Shown one piece after another: positions 1 to 11,224 of a stretch of DNA of 64,000 bases (positions are counted from its first letter, which is position 1; every line of letters starts with the position of its first letter). The DNA is taken from NCBI GenBank assembly GCA_007922305.1, contig ML677335.1, positions 19,440,246 through 19,504,245 of the forward strand, given 5' to 3'. Under the pieces are notes generated by a model. It did not search any database and had not been told where the DNA came from. It saw nothing but the letters and a program-made list of their open reading frames with translations. The position numbers and the translations under genes were made by a program. Source of the stretch: Dermatemys mawii. Lineage: Eukaryota > Chordata > Testudines > Dermatemydidae.

Positions 1-1847
1 ATTTTCTAACCCAACAACTGCACTGGAACCAGCCAACATTGTGATAACTGTCATTAAAACAGACCTATTGTATGCCAGAGAGAAGCTGAAAACCCATATG
101 GCAATTTGCCAATTTTATCATAGGGTAAAAATCTTTTCTAGACCCAAAACCTAGCAATCATCCTTGCCGTTGGCATTCAGGGAGATCCAGCATACTAGTT
201 TACAGGTGGGAAAGGTGGGACTGAAACATGGAGTCCAAAATCACAACTTGTTTATGTAGCCACCTGCCTTCTCCTTTAGCTCTACCAGGTCTCATTACCA
301 CCCTCAATCCACAATGGCATGTATTTTCTTCTACTAGTAATACAATCTGATTGAGTTTAAAATTTATATACAAAATTGTTAACAAATCTATACTTATAGG
401 ATGGTTATTTAAGGAAGAAGAGGCTTCCATGATAATCAATATGTGCTTCACTTTCAAATTCTTCCCTTAAGGTTAAGTTGGATAGTTTTTAAAAGCTTTG
501 GTGAAATAATTTCAGCTGTTTCTTTAGGTTCAATCACCTGTACAGTGTCTGAGGTTCCATGTAATTAGTTAGTTCTATGGCATGTTCCAGAACATTTATT
601 CCTGTTCACTCCAACTACTTGAAATTTTTATGAACTTTTCATTGTCTTAGCAAAGATATGAGATTGTTTACAGCAGACAAATTTGTGAAGTAGCTGTTCC
701 ATAAATCCTGGACAGCAAAACATATTTTGTATGAATATATTTATTGCTATCTTTCATAGAATCACAGAATATTCTTTCAGAGTATTTTGTAAGAAAGTAA
801 AAAAAAAAATTGCACACTATTTTAAAAATATTTTGAAAAATATTAATTGATTAAAGTTCCAAAATGAGTACAGAATAATTTTAACAGTAGGCAGAACTAA
901 CAGAAATAAATTCAAGGTACACTCTAACATTGTCAATAATTGTGTTTTCACTAAAATAATTAGCAGTAATGGGAAGACTCATACAACAAGGTATTACACC
1001 ATATGCATAGGGATAGCAGAATCTGCACAGAGTTAGTCAAGTACAATGTACTATAATTATTCAATAGTAAGCAGCTTAACTCCTATTGCACATGCTACCT
1101 GCACCTGGGATCACAGCACACAGTGGAGAAGACAGCAGCCTGCAAGGATAACTATTTATCCATCTGCAAAAGCCTGTGGGAAAGTGGAAGAGCTTTGACT
1201 CTGCTTTTCACCAGTGTGCCAGCCAAAGAAGCTATGGTGAAGGGGAGTGGAAGAGAAGCTACACCAAGAAAAGGGCTGGTACCGCTTACTTCCCCCTAAA
1301 GCAAGGAAAAAACAGAGACTGGATTTTACTGAGTCAAAATTTGGCTGCTGCTGTGCTCCTAGGGCATTGGAACAACAAGCCACCCCTTACCCAGGCCAGA
1401 CTGTAAGATACCAATCTAGCCAAAGTGATAAATGAGTGCCTAAATGAAGTGATTTTCTGCTACTTGGCTTGTTTTGTAGACTTCACTGAACAACTAAAAA
1501 TCAGACCAGGCCTCAAATCAGCATATACTGTACAGGAGCTTTCTGCATGCAAGGGTTTATAATATAATACAGACTGGAATCTCTCTATATGAAAATGACT
1601 TGAAATACACAAACTTTGGAATGGGGAAAAGGACCTATTTTATAGACTTCAAATAAATCTTCTATTCTTGTTTCTCCCTCAGAAAGGCTCCTCACTGCAA
1701 TAATCCCACATTCAAGTACTGACCTGGCTTCTTCCAGAATCAGTCGCTACTGCTCCTAGTATAAGCCAGAGAGGGTGCTAGAGATTAATGGAACATGTAT
1801 TAGTGCTCAGAAGCAAATGACTGAGCCTCGATGGCCACTATTTACTA
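1..1847. other. PCDH15 intron, no element recognised
   Basis: AT-rich intronic sequence. I see no splice-flanked coding segment on the minus strand and no repeat I can name. Short open frames at 200-457 and 1156-1435 have no cadherin-like content. Confidence 0.6.
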
Positions 1848-2372
1848 ACGGTAGTCGTGGTAATCTCTATCCACAAAAAAACGAGGTGCACTTTTGGCAC
1901 CTTAGAGACTGACACATTTATTTGGGCATAAGCTTTCATGGGCTAAAACCCACTTCATCAGATGTATAGAGTGGAATATACAGTAGGAAGATATATATAT
2001 ATACCTACATACACACAGAGAACATGAAAAGGTGGAGGTTGCCATACCAACTCTAAGGGTACGTCTTCACTACCTGCTGGATCGGTGGGTAGCAATTGAT
2101 CTTTTGGTGATTGATTTATCACATCTCATTAAGACGTGATAAATCGATCACCAGAGGCACCCCTGTCTACTCCGGAACTCCAGCTTCCCACGAGGCGCAA
2201 GCTGGAGTTGATGGGGGAGCGCGCCGCCACCTGCCGCCGCCATGAGGATGGCAGGTAAGTCGGCTGAAGATACGCCGACTTCACCTACATTATTCTCCTA
2301 GCTGAAGTTGCGTATCTTCGGTCGATCCCTCCCCTTAGTGTAGACCAGTCCTAAGAGACTAATCAATTTTAA
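1848..2372 (-). mobile_element. Penelope-like element 3' end, carrying a nested MITE
   Basis: On the minus strand this reads as the non-coding tail and terminal repeat of the same PLE family as 56250-58198. It includes ctgatgaagtgggttttagc, the cccatgaaagcttatgccc stretch, the cagtctctaaggtgcc block, and an eroded cggatacagactaacacgg tail near 1850-1876. The piece (ttggtatggcaac on the minus strand) is split at about 2055 by a MITE and resumes at 2354. No coding part is present. Confidence 0.8.
2056..2353. mobile_element. Non-autonomous DNA transposon (MITE) inside a PLE
   Basis: The ends ggtacgtcttcac and gtgtagaccagtcc are imperfect inverted repeats of the gtctacact type seen in several turtle MITEs. 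An internal hairpin pairs 2113-2134 with 2140-2161 (ggtgattgatttatcac with gtgataaatcgatcacc). It interrupts the PLE sequence between ccaactctaa and gagactaatc, and both flanks show ctaag. A related truncated copy is at 8735-8885. Confidence 0.75.
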
Positions 2373-2474
2373 AAAAATGCTTGATTATTTCCCCTTTCCA
2401 CCCACCTCCAGGTTTTGGTGTTGGGAAGGGGTTGGGCAGGGGGGAGAGGAAATAATTAAGCATTTTTTTTAAAA
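2369..2474. repeat. Imperfect inverted repeat (hairpin)
   Basis: aaaaaaatgcttgattattt near 2374 is the near-perfect reverse complement of aaataattaagcatttttttt near 2449. The purine/pyrimidine-rich spacer of about 50 bp includes a G-rich run. The sequence is not clearly part of the neighbouring PLEs. Confidence 0.6.
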
Positions 2475-2552
2475 AGTGCAACAGCATTATAACCTGCAGT
2501 GAGTGGCACCAAAAGCCTCAGACCCAAGTGTCATAAGTTACTTATGGATTGT

Positions 2553-3376
2553 TTTCAGAGTGATAGCCATGTTAGTCTGTATCAGCAAAAAGAATGAGGA
2601 GTACTTGTGGCACCTTACAGACTAACAAATGTATTTGGGTATAAGCTTTCATCTGATGCATGGAGTGGAAAATACAGTAGGAAATTTGACAACTCTGTTC
2701 ACATATCTATTCAAGGGACTATGGTAGGACCTAATCATCCATCAGCCGCACCATCAAGGGCTCATTCACCTGCACATCTATTGATATGCAATAGGCCATC
2801 ATGTGCCAGCAATGCCTCTCTGCCATGTACATGGCCAAACTGGAGAGTCTCTATACAAAAGAATAAATGGACATAAATCAGATGTCAAGAATTATAACAT
2901 TCAAAAACCAGTCAGAGAACACTTCAACCTTCCTGGACACTCAATGACAGACAGTGGCAATTCTTCAACCAAAAAAACTTCAAAAAGAGACTCCAACGAG
3001 AAATTGCAGAACTGGAATTAATTTGCAAACTAGACACCATCAAATTTGGCCTGAATAAAGACTGAGAGTGGATGGGTCATTACACAAACTGAAATCTATT
3101 TCCCCATGCTAATTATTCCCCCTTCTGTTACTCACACCTTCTTGGCAACTGTTTGAAATGAGCCATCCTGATTACCACTATAAAAGTGATTTTTCCTCCT
3201 GCTGATAATAGCCCACTGTAATTGATTTGTCTCATTAGAGTTGGTATGGCAACCCCCATTTTTTCATGTTATCTGTGTGTATATATATCTTCCGACTGTA
3301 TTTTCCACTCCATGTATCTGATGAAGTGGGTTTTAGCCCATAAAAGCTAATGCCCAAATAAATTTGTTAGTCTCTA
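2553..3376 (+). mobile_element. Deleted Penelope-like element with inverted 5' end
   Basis: The element opens (2553-2690) with an inverted terminal region (ggcaccttacagactaacaa, agctttcatctgatgcatgg). A body follows with a decayed GIY-YIG endonuclease tail at about 2800-3020, recognisable by YKRINGHKSDVKNYN and REHFNLPGHSMTD. It closes with a direct terminal region (ctgatgaagtgggttttagc, gcccaaataaatttgttag) cut off at about 3376. The reverse transcriptase is missing. Frames are broken, so it is a dead non-autonomous copy. Confidence 0.85.
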
Positions 3377-3812
3377 GCTAAGCAGGAATTCTAAGCTACT
3401 TTATGCTTATGACAGAGGTTTTGATGGGTTTTATGTTTCAATTAAAAGGAGAACCTGAATTAATATTCAGTATAATTACAACTCTTAGAACTCTGTTTTC
3501 CTCTGGATAATGAGAGTTACAAATGTATATCATGGATATAATTAGTAATTAGGCAGTATTATCTCTTCCATGGTTCCCTTTCCTAGGAGTAGACACCACT
3601 AGGGAGACTTTAATGCATATTTTGATTTACTTGGTATCACTATCTATATACACAGTGAAAATAGAGCAATACAAGTTATATAACGGGTTAGAATAAATGG
3701 TTATCAATACCCTGTAAGACAAAGTTACATAGTAACATTATTTATTCTCAAAAAGTAGTTTTATTAAATTAAATATGTTTATAGTTTTGAAAATACATAA
3801 AATATAACTTAC
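3377..3812. other. PCDH15 intron next to the 3813 exon
   Basis: AT-rich sequence with no recognised repeat or additional exon. Confidence 0.6.
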
Positions 3813-3953
3813 TTTTAGAAGGGACACGTAGATTGGATCGAACCACTTGTAGTGAGTCTGCTTGTACCCGAAGTTCATAGTTTTTCACACTTTCGTAGTC
3901 AAGAGGTTTTTTAATGAAGATAATACCCGTTCTATTATTAATGTCAAACACAT
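3813..3953 (-). CDS. PCDH15: PCDH15 exon: second half of cadherin repeat EC10
   Basis: This 141-nt exon enters and leaves in phase 1 (AT completes an aspartate codon; a single A is carried out). The acceptor is gctggattccag and the donor gtaagt. The peptide runs VFDINNRTGIIF, IKKPLDYESVKNYELRVQ, then ADSLQVV and ends NLRVPSK. LDYE is the cadherin LDRE motif, and NYELRVQADSL is a signature stretch of PCDH15. The N-terminal NNRTG contains a possible N-glycosylation site (NRT). The next exon, which should open EC11 with a DxN-type motif, is not visible down to position 1, so the following intron is longer than 3.8 kb. The exon is symmetric and could be skipped in frame. Confidence 0.97.
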
Positions 3954-6541
3954 CTGGAATCCAGCAAAAACAAAAACAAGTAAAACCTATAGAAAACTAA
4001 TAGGATGTTTCCTCAAAATCTTTAAGATTAAGTGTATCCATTCTTGTAAAGACATTATTCATTCCTGTCTCCTACTACAGGGGGTTGAGGGATCAAATCT
4101 TTCACCACCCTAAGGCCTCCATAGTCCCTCTCCCCAGCTGCGCTCTTTATTGTTATCATGAAAAGGGCACAACTGCTGACATTGTTACTGAAATTGGGTA
4201 CCGGAACAACAAACTTCAGGGCAAGCTGTAAAAACTACCTGGATATATAACCTTCTCCCAGCTGTGGGAATAGTTTAACACCATTCTCCCCCAAATAACC
4301 CAGTGTAATTTTGTTTGCAATTTTTAAGGTCAAACACGATGAGATCCTGAGAATGAAGTCAGTCTGAGACTAACATTTTATTCCTTTCTTTAAATATCAG
4401 AATTCAGCCATCATGCTACATAGTAATACATAAGGCTCTGTCATGACTGAAGTCTACAGTGTATTAAAACAAATCAGACTACTCTGTAAGTATCAGTACC
4501 ACCAATTTAACCTACAGATCTGTTGATAGGAATCACTTGCAGACTTGACATTCATAGTTGTCACTCTAGAAGGCCCAGGGCACAGTATGGAAATAGAAAA
4601 GGTCTTAACATGTGCATTTAAGTCAGCATGTTATTTTTGTTTGTAGATCACTGGCAAGTCAGAAGAAAAGAAGTGGATTCAGCTATGGCAAGGGAATAGT
4701 CCACAAGGGGAGATTAGCTGCTGGGCCAACGGTGTCTGGGCCCAGTGGCCATGGCCAACTGGGGGCCCCTCAGAAAAATGGGTGCCTATGCAGGACTCTT
4801 GCCAAGGAGCAGGGTCAGGGCACAGGGGCTTGCCCCACTCTGCCCACCTGGAGCTCCTGCCAGACAGTGGGCAAAGCCCCCATGAGCTGACCCCGCTTGG
4901 GGTGCAAGCTTCCATGCCCCAACTCCATTTTCTTGGCAGGAGCATGGGGCGGTGGGTGGAAGAGACTGCAGATGGAAGTGGTGGGGAGGGGCCCCCACTT
5001 TGTCTGGCCCAGGTCCCTACAAACTCCTAATCCACCTTTGTCCACAACAAGGAGTGAAGCTGTCATCTGGCTAGTCCGAAACAAACGAGCTGACTCAAAT
5101 TATGGCAAATCTTTTTGAAAGCTTCTCTATTGCAATCAACTAACACAAGTCTAATATGTCCTTACATGAAAATATATCCTGGTTGAGTTGTTGAAGTGTA
5201 TTCATTTTTCAGCAGTGGGGTGCTGGGTGATGTGGCATGCTAGAGGCAGGAATATGTTATTCCTGACAGAGAGGATTTATCAGTGTGCAAGAAGAGGGCT
5301 GAACTTCACCAGGGGCATGTAAATCTCCCATCATCACTTCCATTCCAACCATGACCATGACATGACTACAATACTACACTATATACACTTTCATCCTAAC
5401 CATGAGACAGATCAGAAGCAATTCTGTTTGAAAGCCATGCAGTTGGGGTTCTGCACCATTTTATTGACAGAGCTGGCCGGAAGATAGTTCTGAGGACCAG
5501 CTGCTCTATGTGGCAAACCTCAAGCTCACCTGTCAGAAAATCCACTCTAATGTGAATACTTGAGGGTCACTAATATTAAATCCCATGCAGTGTCTTACAT
5601 CTGCTCCCCGAAAAGGAAGCACAGTGTAAAGCCACAACCAGTTCACCTGTGGCAGAATGACCAACAGTGAGACACATTGCAAGGATGAACAGGGGTGCCA
5701 GAGAGCAGTTTAGAGAGACAAGGTAATATAAAAATATTACCCCACCTATTCTGTCTCTCTGATATCCTGTGATGGCTACAACTACACTGCATACAGCAGG
5801 GGCCAGTTTGGTAAATTGTCTGTTTTCCTGGACAACCAAAAAACAGTAGTGTTGCTACTGGATTTGTTGTGAATTTAGCATCATCAATGAACATAAAGGT
5901 CCTTACACTGTTCCTTCCTGTACCTTCTGTTCAGCCACAAGCCCATTCATCTAGGGGGGTGATGCCTTGAAAATACTGCATGGAGACTTTTCAAGTGAGA
6001 TTTCTTCATGAAGGGGGATATTATGTGGCTCTATGATATTTTTCAAGTGTTCATGATATGCTATGATAATCAATAAAAATCACATTGCGGGGCAGTGAGC
6101 ACCCCAATTATACAAAGGATAGGTTTAGGCTGATTCCACTTAAAGCACACTCAAAAGCACAATACATATATATTTAACAAAATAACTGAAGAATCTAATA
6201 TAAACTGACATTTATATAACACAAGGTAGAACCAAACAACTTCCTATATTTTAGCTATAACACATTTACTCTTATTGAGCTATGGGAAATCTCTCTTACA
6301 TTTTAAGGAGCAAACTCTGTTTCCCTTTCCTCAGCCATAAGGGGCACCAACAGCAGTTCTGCTGCGTAGGCAGGGTTTATGAAAGCACAGTAATGGCAGC
6401 AGGAGCTATTACTTGGGCTGGGCTTCGGTGAGGAGGGATTTAGCACTCGCTGTTATATTTATATATACACCACTTTCTGAAACTGTTTATATTTAATGGA
6501 TACATCATAATCTGCAACTTCATTGAGATACTCTTACTTAC
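3954..6541. other. PCDH15 intron of 2.6 kb
   Basis: This is the complete intron between two PCDH15 exons. Apart from a GC-rich repeat-like stretch at about 4690-5040, I recognise nothing in it. Confidence 0.7.
4690..5040. repeat. GC-rich interspersed repeat, family unknown
   Basis: A sharply bounded GC-rich block in an AT-rich intron, with stretches such as ggggcccccactttgtctgg. The overlapping short open frames on both strands are what GC-rich sequence gives by chance. It resembles the blocks at 10855-11205 and 28440-28665 in composition; homology between them was not shown. Confidence 0.4.
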
Positions 6542-6651
6542 CATCTTCATTTCCTGAAACAACTGAATACACAATAGTCTGATTCAAAGCAGCAGCAGTT
6601 ACAACAGCAATCAGAGTTCCTTTGGGTGCACCTTCACTCACTGGCGGGGGT
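6542..6651 (-). CDS. PCDH15: PCDH15 exon: first half of cadherin repeat EC10
   Basis: This 110-nt exon begins with the last base of the split arginine codon and ends with the first base of an aspartate codon. The acceptor is gattctgcag and the donor gtaagt, a strong match to consensus. The peptide reads (R)[11 protein letters not shown], then [20 protein letters not shown], then SGNED. VSE supplies the usual glutamate of the first strand. The position where cadherins carry the DxD calcium motif is TAAALNQ, with no acid, which complements the missing linker motif in the upstream exon. Asn in NQT forms a possible N-glycosylation site. It lies 17.6 kb downstream of the previous exon and 2.6 kb upstream of the next. 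Confidence 0.95.
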
Positions 6652-7185
6652 CTGCAGAATCAGATTAACACATTTATCTTCTATGTTAGCATTTCTCCCC
6701 ACCAATTAGGTTGCCACAGCAGGATGACAACTGAGGACCTGATTAACATGGCAAAGTTTAATCTTTGCAGCAATACTAGCTGCCTACTGGAAATTAAGGT
6801 TGCTAACATATGAAATATGATAATGTGAGGATATAACATCCTCAAGGTATAAGAAAGAGAAAAATAGGGGATAAAGATAACAGGAGCTAAGACTACTCAC
6901 CACCTGGAAGAAAGCAAGCGATAGTTATCAGCAAAAAAGGCACTTTATACGTCTGCTAAATTAAAATGACATTTGCTAGAAATGCATGTGAGGAAAGGTT
7001 CCTACATTAGTAACTTTATAAAAATCAAGATGCTTTTCAGGAAATCCACTGCTTTCTGCATTTAGACCTCAATTCAGCAAAGCATTTAAGCATGCACGTA
7101 AGCTCATGAGTAATCCTAGTGAAGTCAATGGGAAAGATCACATAGTTAAAGTTTTACATTTGGACACTATCTCTCCATCCACATC
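6652..7185. other. Intron, with an old repeat at about 7065-7150
   Basis: Mostly unrecognised. At 7065-7150, aagcatttaagcatgcacgt followed by gtgaagtcaatgggaaag resembles a widespread old tetrapod repeat, also seen at about 54490-54620. Confidence 0.4.
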
Positions 7186-8285
7186 TTCATGGATTCCAAG
7201 GCAAGGACCATCGTGATCACATAATCTGACCCCCTGTATAACACAAGCCACAGAACTTCCTCAAAATATTTACTAGAGCAATAATTTTAGAAAAATATCC
7301 TATCTTGATTTAAAAATTGTCAACGATGGAGAGTCTACAAGATCCCATAATAAGTTATTCCAATGGTTAATTACCCTCAGAGTTAAAATTTTATGTTTTA
7401 TTTCCAGTCTGAATTTGTCTAGTTTCAACTTCCAGCCATTGGATTATGTTATACCTTTCTCTGCTAGATGAGCTCATAACTAAATATTTGTTCCTCACAT
7501 AGATACTGATATAGTATAATCAAATAACCAATTAACTTTCTCTTTGTTAAACTAAATAGATTTATCTCATTTAATCTATCACTATAAGGCATGATTTCTA
7601 ATCCTTTAACCATTCTTGTGGCTTTTCTTCGAACCCTCTCCAATTTATCAACATCCTCCTTGAACTGAGGGCACCAGATCTGGATATAGTATTCCAGCAA
7701 GAAGTCAGACCACTGCCAAATACAAAGCTAAATTAACCTCTCTACTCCTGCTCAAGATTCCCCTGTTTATGCATCCCAGTATCAAATTACCTCTTTTGGC
7801 CACAATGTCACATTTGAGCCTACATTTAGCTGACTATTCCCCTCTGCCCTCAAAATTTTTTCTCAGAGTCTCTGCTTCCCATGATAGAGACCACAATCCT
7901 ATAAGTATGAGCTACATTCTTTGTTCATAGGCATATACATTTATATTTAGCCATATTAAAACACATATTGTTTGCTTGCACCCAGTATACTAGGTGATCC
8001 TCATCACTCTGAATAATTGATCTCTGCTCTTCATTATCTACCACTCGCCTAATTTGTCATGTGCAAACTTTATTGGTGGTGATGTTATGTTCTCTTTCCA
8101 AACACTGACAAAAAATGTTAAATAGCATAGGGCAATAATCGATCCCTATGGGAACCCACTGGAAATACCCCCACTTGATGATGATTCCCTCTTTATAGTT
8201 ACATTTTGAGATCTATCAATTAGCCAGTTGAGAATAAAGGAGAAGCTTACATTTTGAACATCTCTCTGGGCATTCATCTGTATGT
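7186..8285 (-). mobile_element. CR1 LINE fragment, reverse transcriptase and 3' end
   Basis: On the minus strand the segment reads through a decayed CR1 reverse transcriptase. The best part is at 7464-7700 (LEYYIQIW, DKLERVRRKATRMVKGLE, FSLTKRKLIGYL), the usual C-terminal block. Upstream of it at 7705-8285 the same strand shows the eroded RT core, including the region around ggaacccactggaaataccc. The 3' end is at about 7186 (cttcatggattccaag on the plus strand is the inverted CR1 end). It has many stops and is a non-functional, 5'-truncated copy. Confidence 0.85.
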
Positions 8286-8734
8286 AGGTTTAATTGTTCT
8301 TTTGTTTTGTAAATGATAGTCCACCATCAAGCACCTGTCCTTGTTCTTATGGCCTTACAATACTTAGAAATGAGTATCTCATATCCAGACAGCTCATTTT
8401 ACTGTATATTGTTAACTAGCTGCCTCCCGATACAAAGTAAATTAATTTCCACCCTCAGACACCTCCCTGTCCAAATTTTAGGACATTTAGTACATTATCT
8501 CTATAGTGAGTGTCATGAGCAATACTTTTATGAAAAACAATGTGAGTACATAGTTGTAACAAAGCTGGTTCTGGTGGGCCCAATTGAGAGTGCCAGTTCA
8601 GGACAAATTGCTTCAAGCAAGGCAGTTGCAGCCCAAAGCTGGGGTTTTTCCACCTCCATGGCAAACCAAACCAGCCAAACAGAGAAGATTTCGGTTTCAC
8701 CCCACTGGCTAACCACAAGTCACACAAGCAATTC
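8286..8734. other. Intron, nothing recognised
   Basis: A 168-codon open frame at 8313-8819 crosses this segment and the MITE after it. Its translation shows no domain I recognise. Confidence 0.4.
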
Positions 8735-8885
8735 CCTTAGGTCATGGCTACACTACCCGCTGGATTGGCAGGTGGCACTCGATGTATTGGAGATCGATTT
8801 ATTTATGGCGTCTAGATGAGACGTGATAAATTGATCCCCGAATTGACTCCTGTACCCCACCTCAGCATGAGGAGTAAGCAGAGTA
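8735..8885. mobile_element. Truncated MITE, same family as 2056-2353
   Basis: gtcatggctacactacccgc and the hairpin around gatcgatttat and gacgtgataaattgatcccc match the layout of the MITE at 2056-2353. The second half is missing. Confidence 0.65.
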
Positions 8886-8917
8886 CAGATAAATAAAATT
8901 TTAACTTGGCTATTTAA

Positions 8918-9021
8918 AGTTAGGCTTCTAAATAAAAATGGACATTCAGTAGCATTTCACTGGGATATATAGATGCTCAGCACTTCTGAAAATTAGGACA
9001 CCATTATTTAGAAGCCTAACT
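8918..9021. repeat. Short palindromic element
   Basis: The 5' arm agttaggcttctaaataa (8918-8935) is the reverse complement of ttatttagaagcctaact (9004-9021). The spacer holds gatgctcagcacttctgaaa, typical of an old turtle and tetrapod MITE. Confidence 0.65.
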
Positions 9022-9065
9022 GGAGGGACCCAGGTTTGAAAATTTTGGCTGTGGTCTACAGTTAC

Positions 9066-10854
9066 TACAGCAGTAATTTCAGATTTTTTTTTTCAAAAAA
9101 ATCTCCTTTTTTCAGAATCATCTTAGACGTTTTAGCCCTATACCATGTTTCTATTCAAAGCTATAGAAGGATTGAAAATTGCATTCTTTAATGGAACTTT
9201 ACAGAAACCTGACCATTGCTTAACAATTATATACTGGGATACCAAATATTTCACTTTGGTTTCTGACTTATACTTGCATATAAAATGGGATGTTAGCCAC
9301 AATTACAAAGATACATACACACAGAGCATGGTTCCAGTCCTACAGAAGTGTGCTATCCACTATAGAAATTATAATCAATATAACTGTCTGTTTTACTAAA
9401 CCCCTAAAACTAGATCTGCATAATTATTATGAATGTGCATTTTTAGATTGTTCTTAGTGACATGGAAAAAGACAATAAAACCAATTCTGATGCAGTTTAA
9501 AATTCAGTTTATTTAATGTGTTCATCAAATGTACTTCAGTGATGAAATTCAAATCTATTTTATGTTACATTAGACTCCTTGGGCCCCCTCTTCCTTCAAA
9601 ATGAAGACAACTGAAGTTTGTGAAGATTATAAGATTTCTTACCTAAAAACCCTATACTTGATCCCAACTTGATTTTAGTACTTTAACCTCCTCACCTCTT
9701 TCCCCAAAAAAACAACAACAAAGACACAATCTTGTAACTTCCATTCTGACATTGCTGAATTCAATGGATTGACAAATCAATACCAATTAGGAAGCTGCTT
9801 TTGTGCTCAATATGAGAGAATTTGAAGGAAGTGGAGATAGAATTTACGTTCTTTGTAACCTTCCAGTAATTGCACCTCATTGATTCCATTTCCCTGATTT
9901 ACCTGAAGCAATCAGATGCAAAGAGCAATACATCAGTTCAATTAGAACATACAGTGGGTCCCTTAAGAACCGTTTGCTGAACTACAGATAAGTGAATTGG
10001 CAAAAGGACAGAAGAACTCAGCTGATAAAGTACTGTTCTTTGCCCTGTACTTCAGTTATAATACCCGATCTTTAGAGATAAATAAATTATTTCCCATTTT
10101 TAAGACTAAGATGTACAGTGGAACAGAGAAATGAAGATCTGATCTGATCTCCTTTCTGGTCAGCCCAGCTGACCTGTGCTCACCCCTTTTCAATGCCTCT
10201 CTCCAAGTCTGGCACCTGTTGTAGGTTTAGCAGGGCAAAGTTGATAGTGCCCACAGTAGCTCACTAGCCCTTCCTGGCCAGTGCGGGTTAGTATGCTCCT
10301 TCACAGCCACTCTATGGCACAAAGTAATCTTAAAAGCCAGTTTAATTGGCAAGTATGAATTTCTGCATGGGAAATCCTTCCCTTGCCAGGGAAGTGGAGG
10401 AATTCCATTGATAGTGTATGGTCAGTGATATAGTTTGTGATGCTGCCAGACCAGGTGCCAATTTATGGCAAGGCTCCTAATCCTCAATGAACACCAACAA
10501 TCAGGCAAAATAGCTGGACACAGTTTGGTTTACCTGTGTGTTACCATTGCTAAAGTAGATGATAAGTTGGTAAAAATGTCTTTAGTATTTAGACCTGATG
10601 AAATGCTTGTATGATGCTGCAGGCAATGATCTCACTTATAACTTTATATTATGCTACAAATGTTATGTTAAGTGTTTACATTGTAAACCTTTGTAACTGA
10701 GGAACTTAAACAGGAGAAAAACCTTCTCTAATGCAAATGCTGGCTACCTACAGAAGATGTTAGCTTTTGCCAATGGACAAGGCCTTTGAGACCAAGTGAG
10801 TCATTGTGAGACATCAAAGAACAGAGACTTTGTTAATTGCATGGGTGGCCTGTG
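9066..10854. other. Intron, nothing recognised
   Basis: AT-rich, unassigned intronic sequence with no splice-flanked open frame that looks like cadherin. Confidence 0.5.
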
Positions 10855-11205
10855 AATTGTGAGCTGGGGGAGGCTAGCCCCCACACCAGCCCCTGACCCT
10901 GCCCATTCTGCGTCCCCATCCCTGGAGCATGGGAGGGTGGGTGGTGCATGGCCCCAGCTTTCCCAGCTACGGAGAATGGGAGGTCACAGCACTCTCCAGC
11001 CCTGGAATGCCAGGGAGACAGGCAGTGCAAGGCTGAATTCTCTCTCCCCCCGGCCCCTTCTCCTGCCTCTGCAGCCCCAGACAGAGTACTGGAGAACTGG
11101 ACTCGGAGCCGCACACAGGGAGTGGTGCTAAGCAGGAAGCAGGGTCACACCTGGCTGTTTGGGGAGGCACAGCCTCCCACACCATACGTGACCCGCCGTC
11201 CCTAG
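10855..11205. repeat. GC-rich repeat block, family unknown
   Basis: An abrupt GC-rich segment in an AT-rich intron with overlapping random open frames on both strands. Its ending (ggcacagcctcccacaccat) resembles a common turtle interspersed repeat, but I cannot name the family. Confidence 0.4.
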
Positions 11206-11224
11206 TTAATTACATTCCTCACTG

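Noticed and set aside
1156..1435. Overlapping short frames considered as a possible next PCDH15 exon (EC11)
   Set aside because: The sequence does not contain the DxN-type motif or strand pattern expected for the start of EC11.
4612..5118. Cluster of overlapping frames on both strands
   Set aside because: GC-rich composition produces open frames on both strands. No domain is seen.
8313..8819. 168-codon open frame on the plus strand
   Set aside because: No known domain, no splice context, and it runs into a MITE. It lies at the edge of a decayed CR1.
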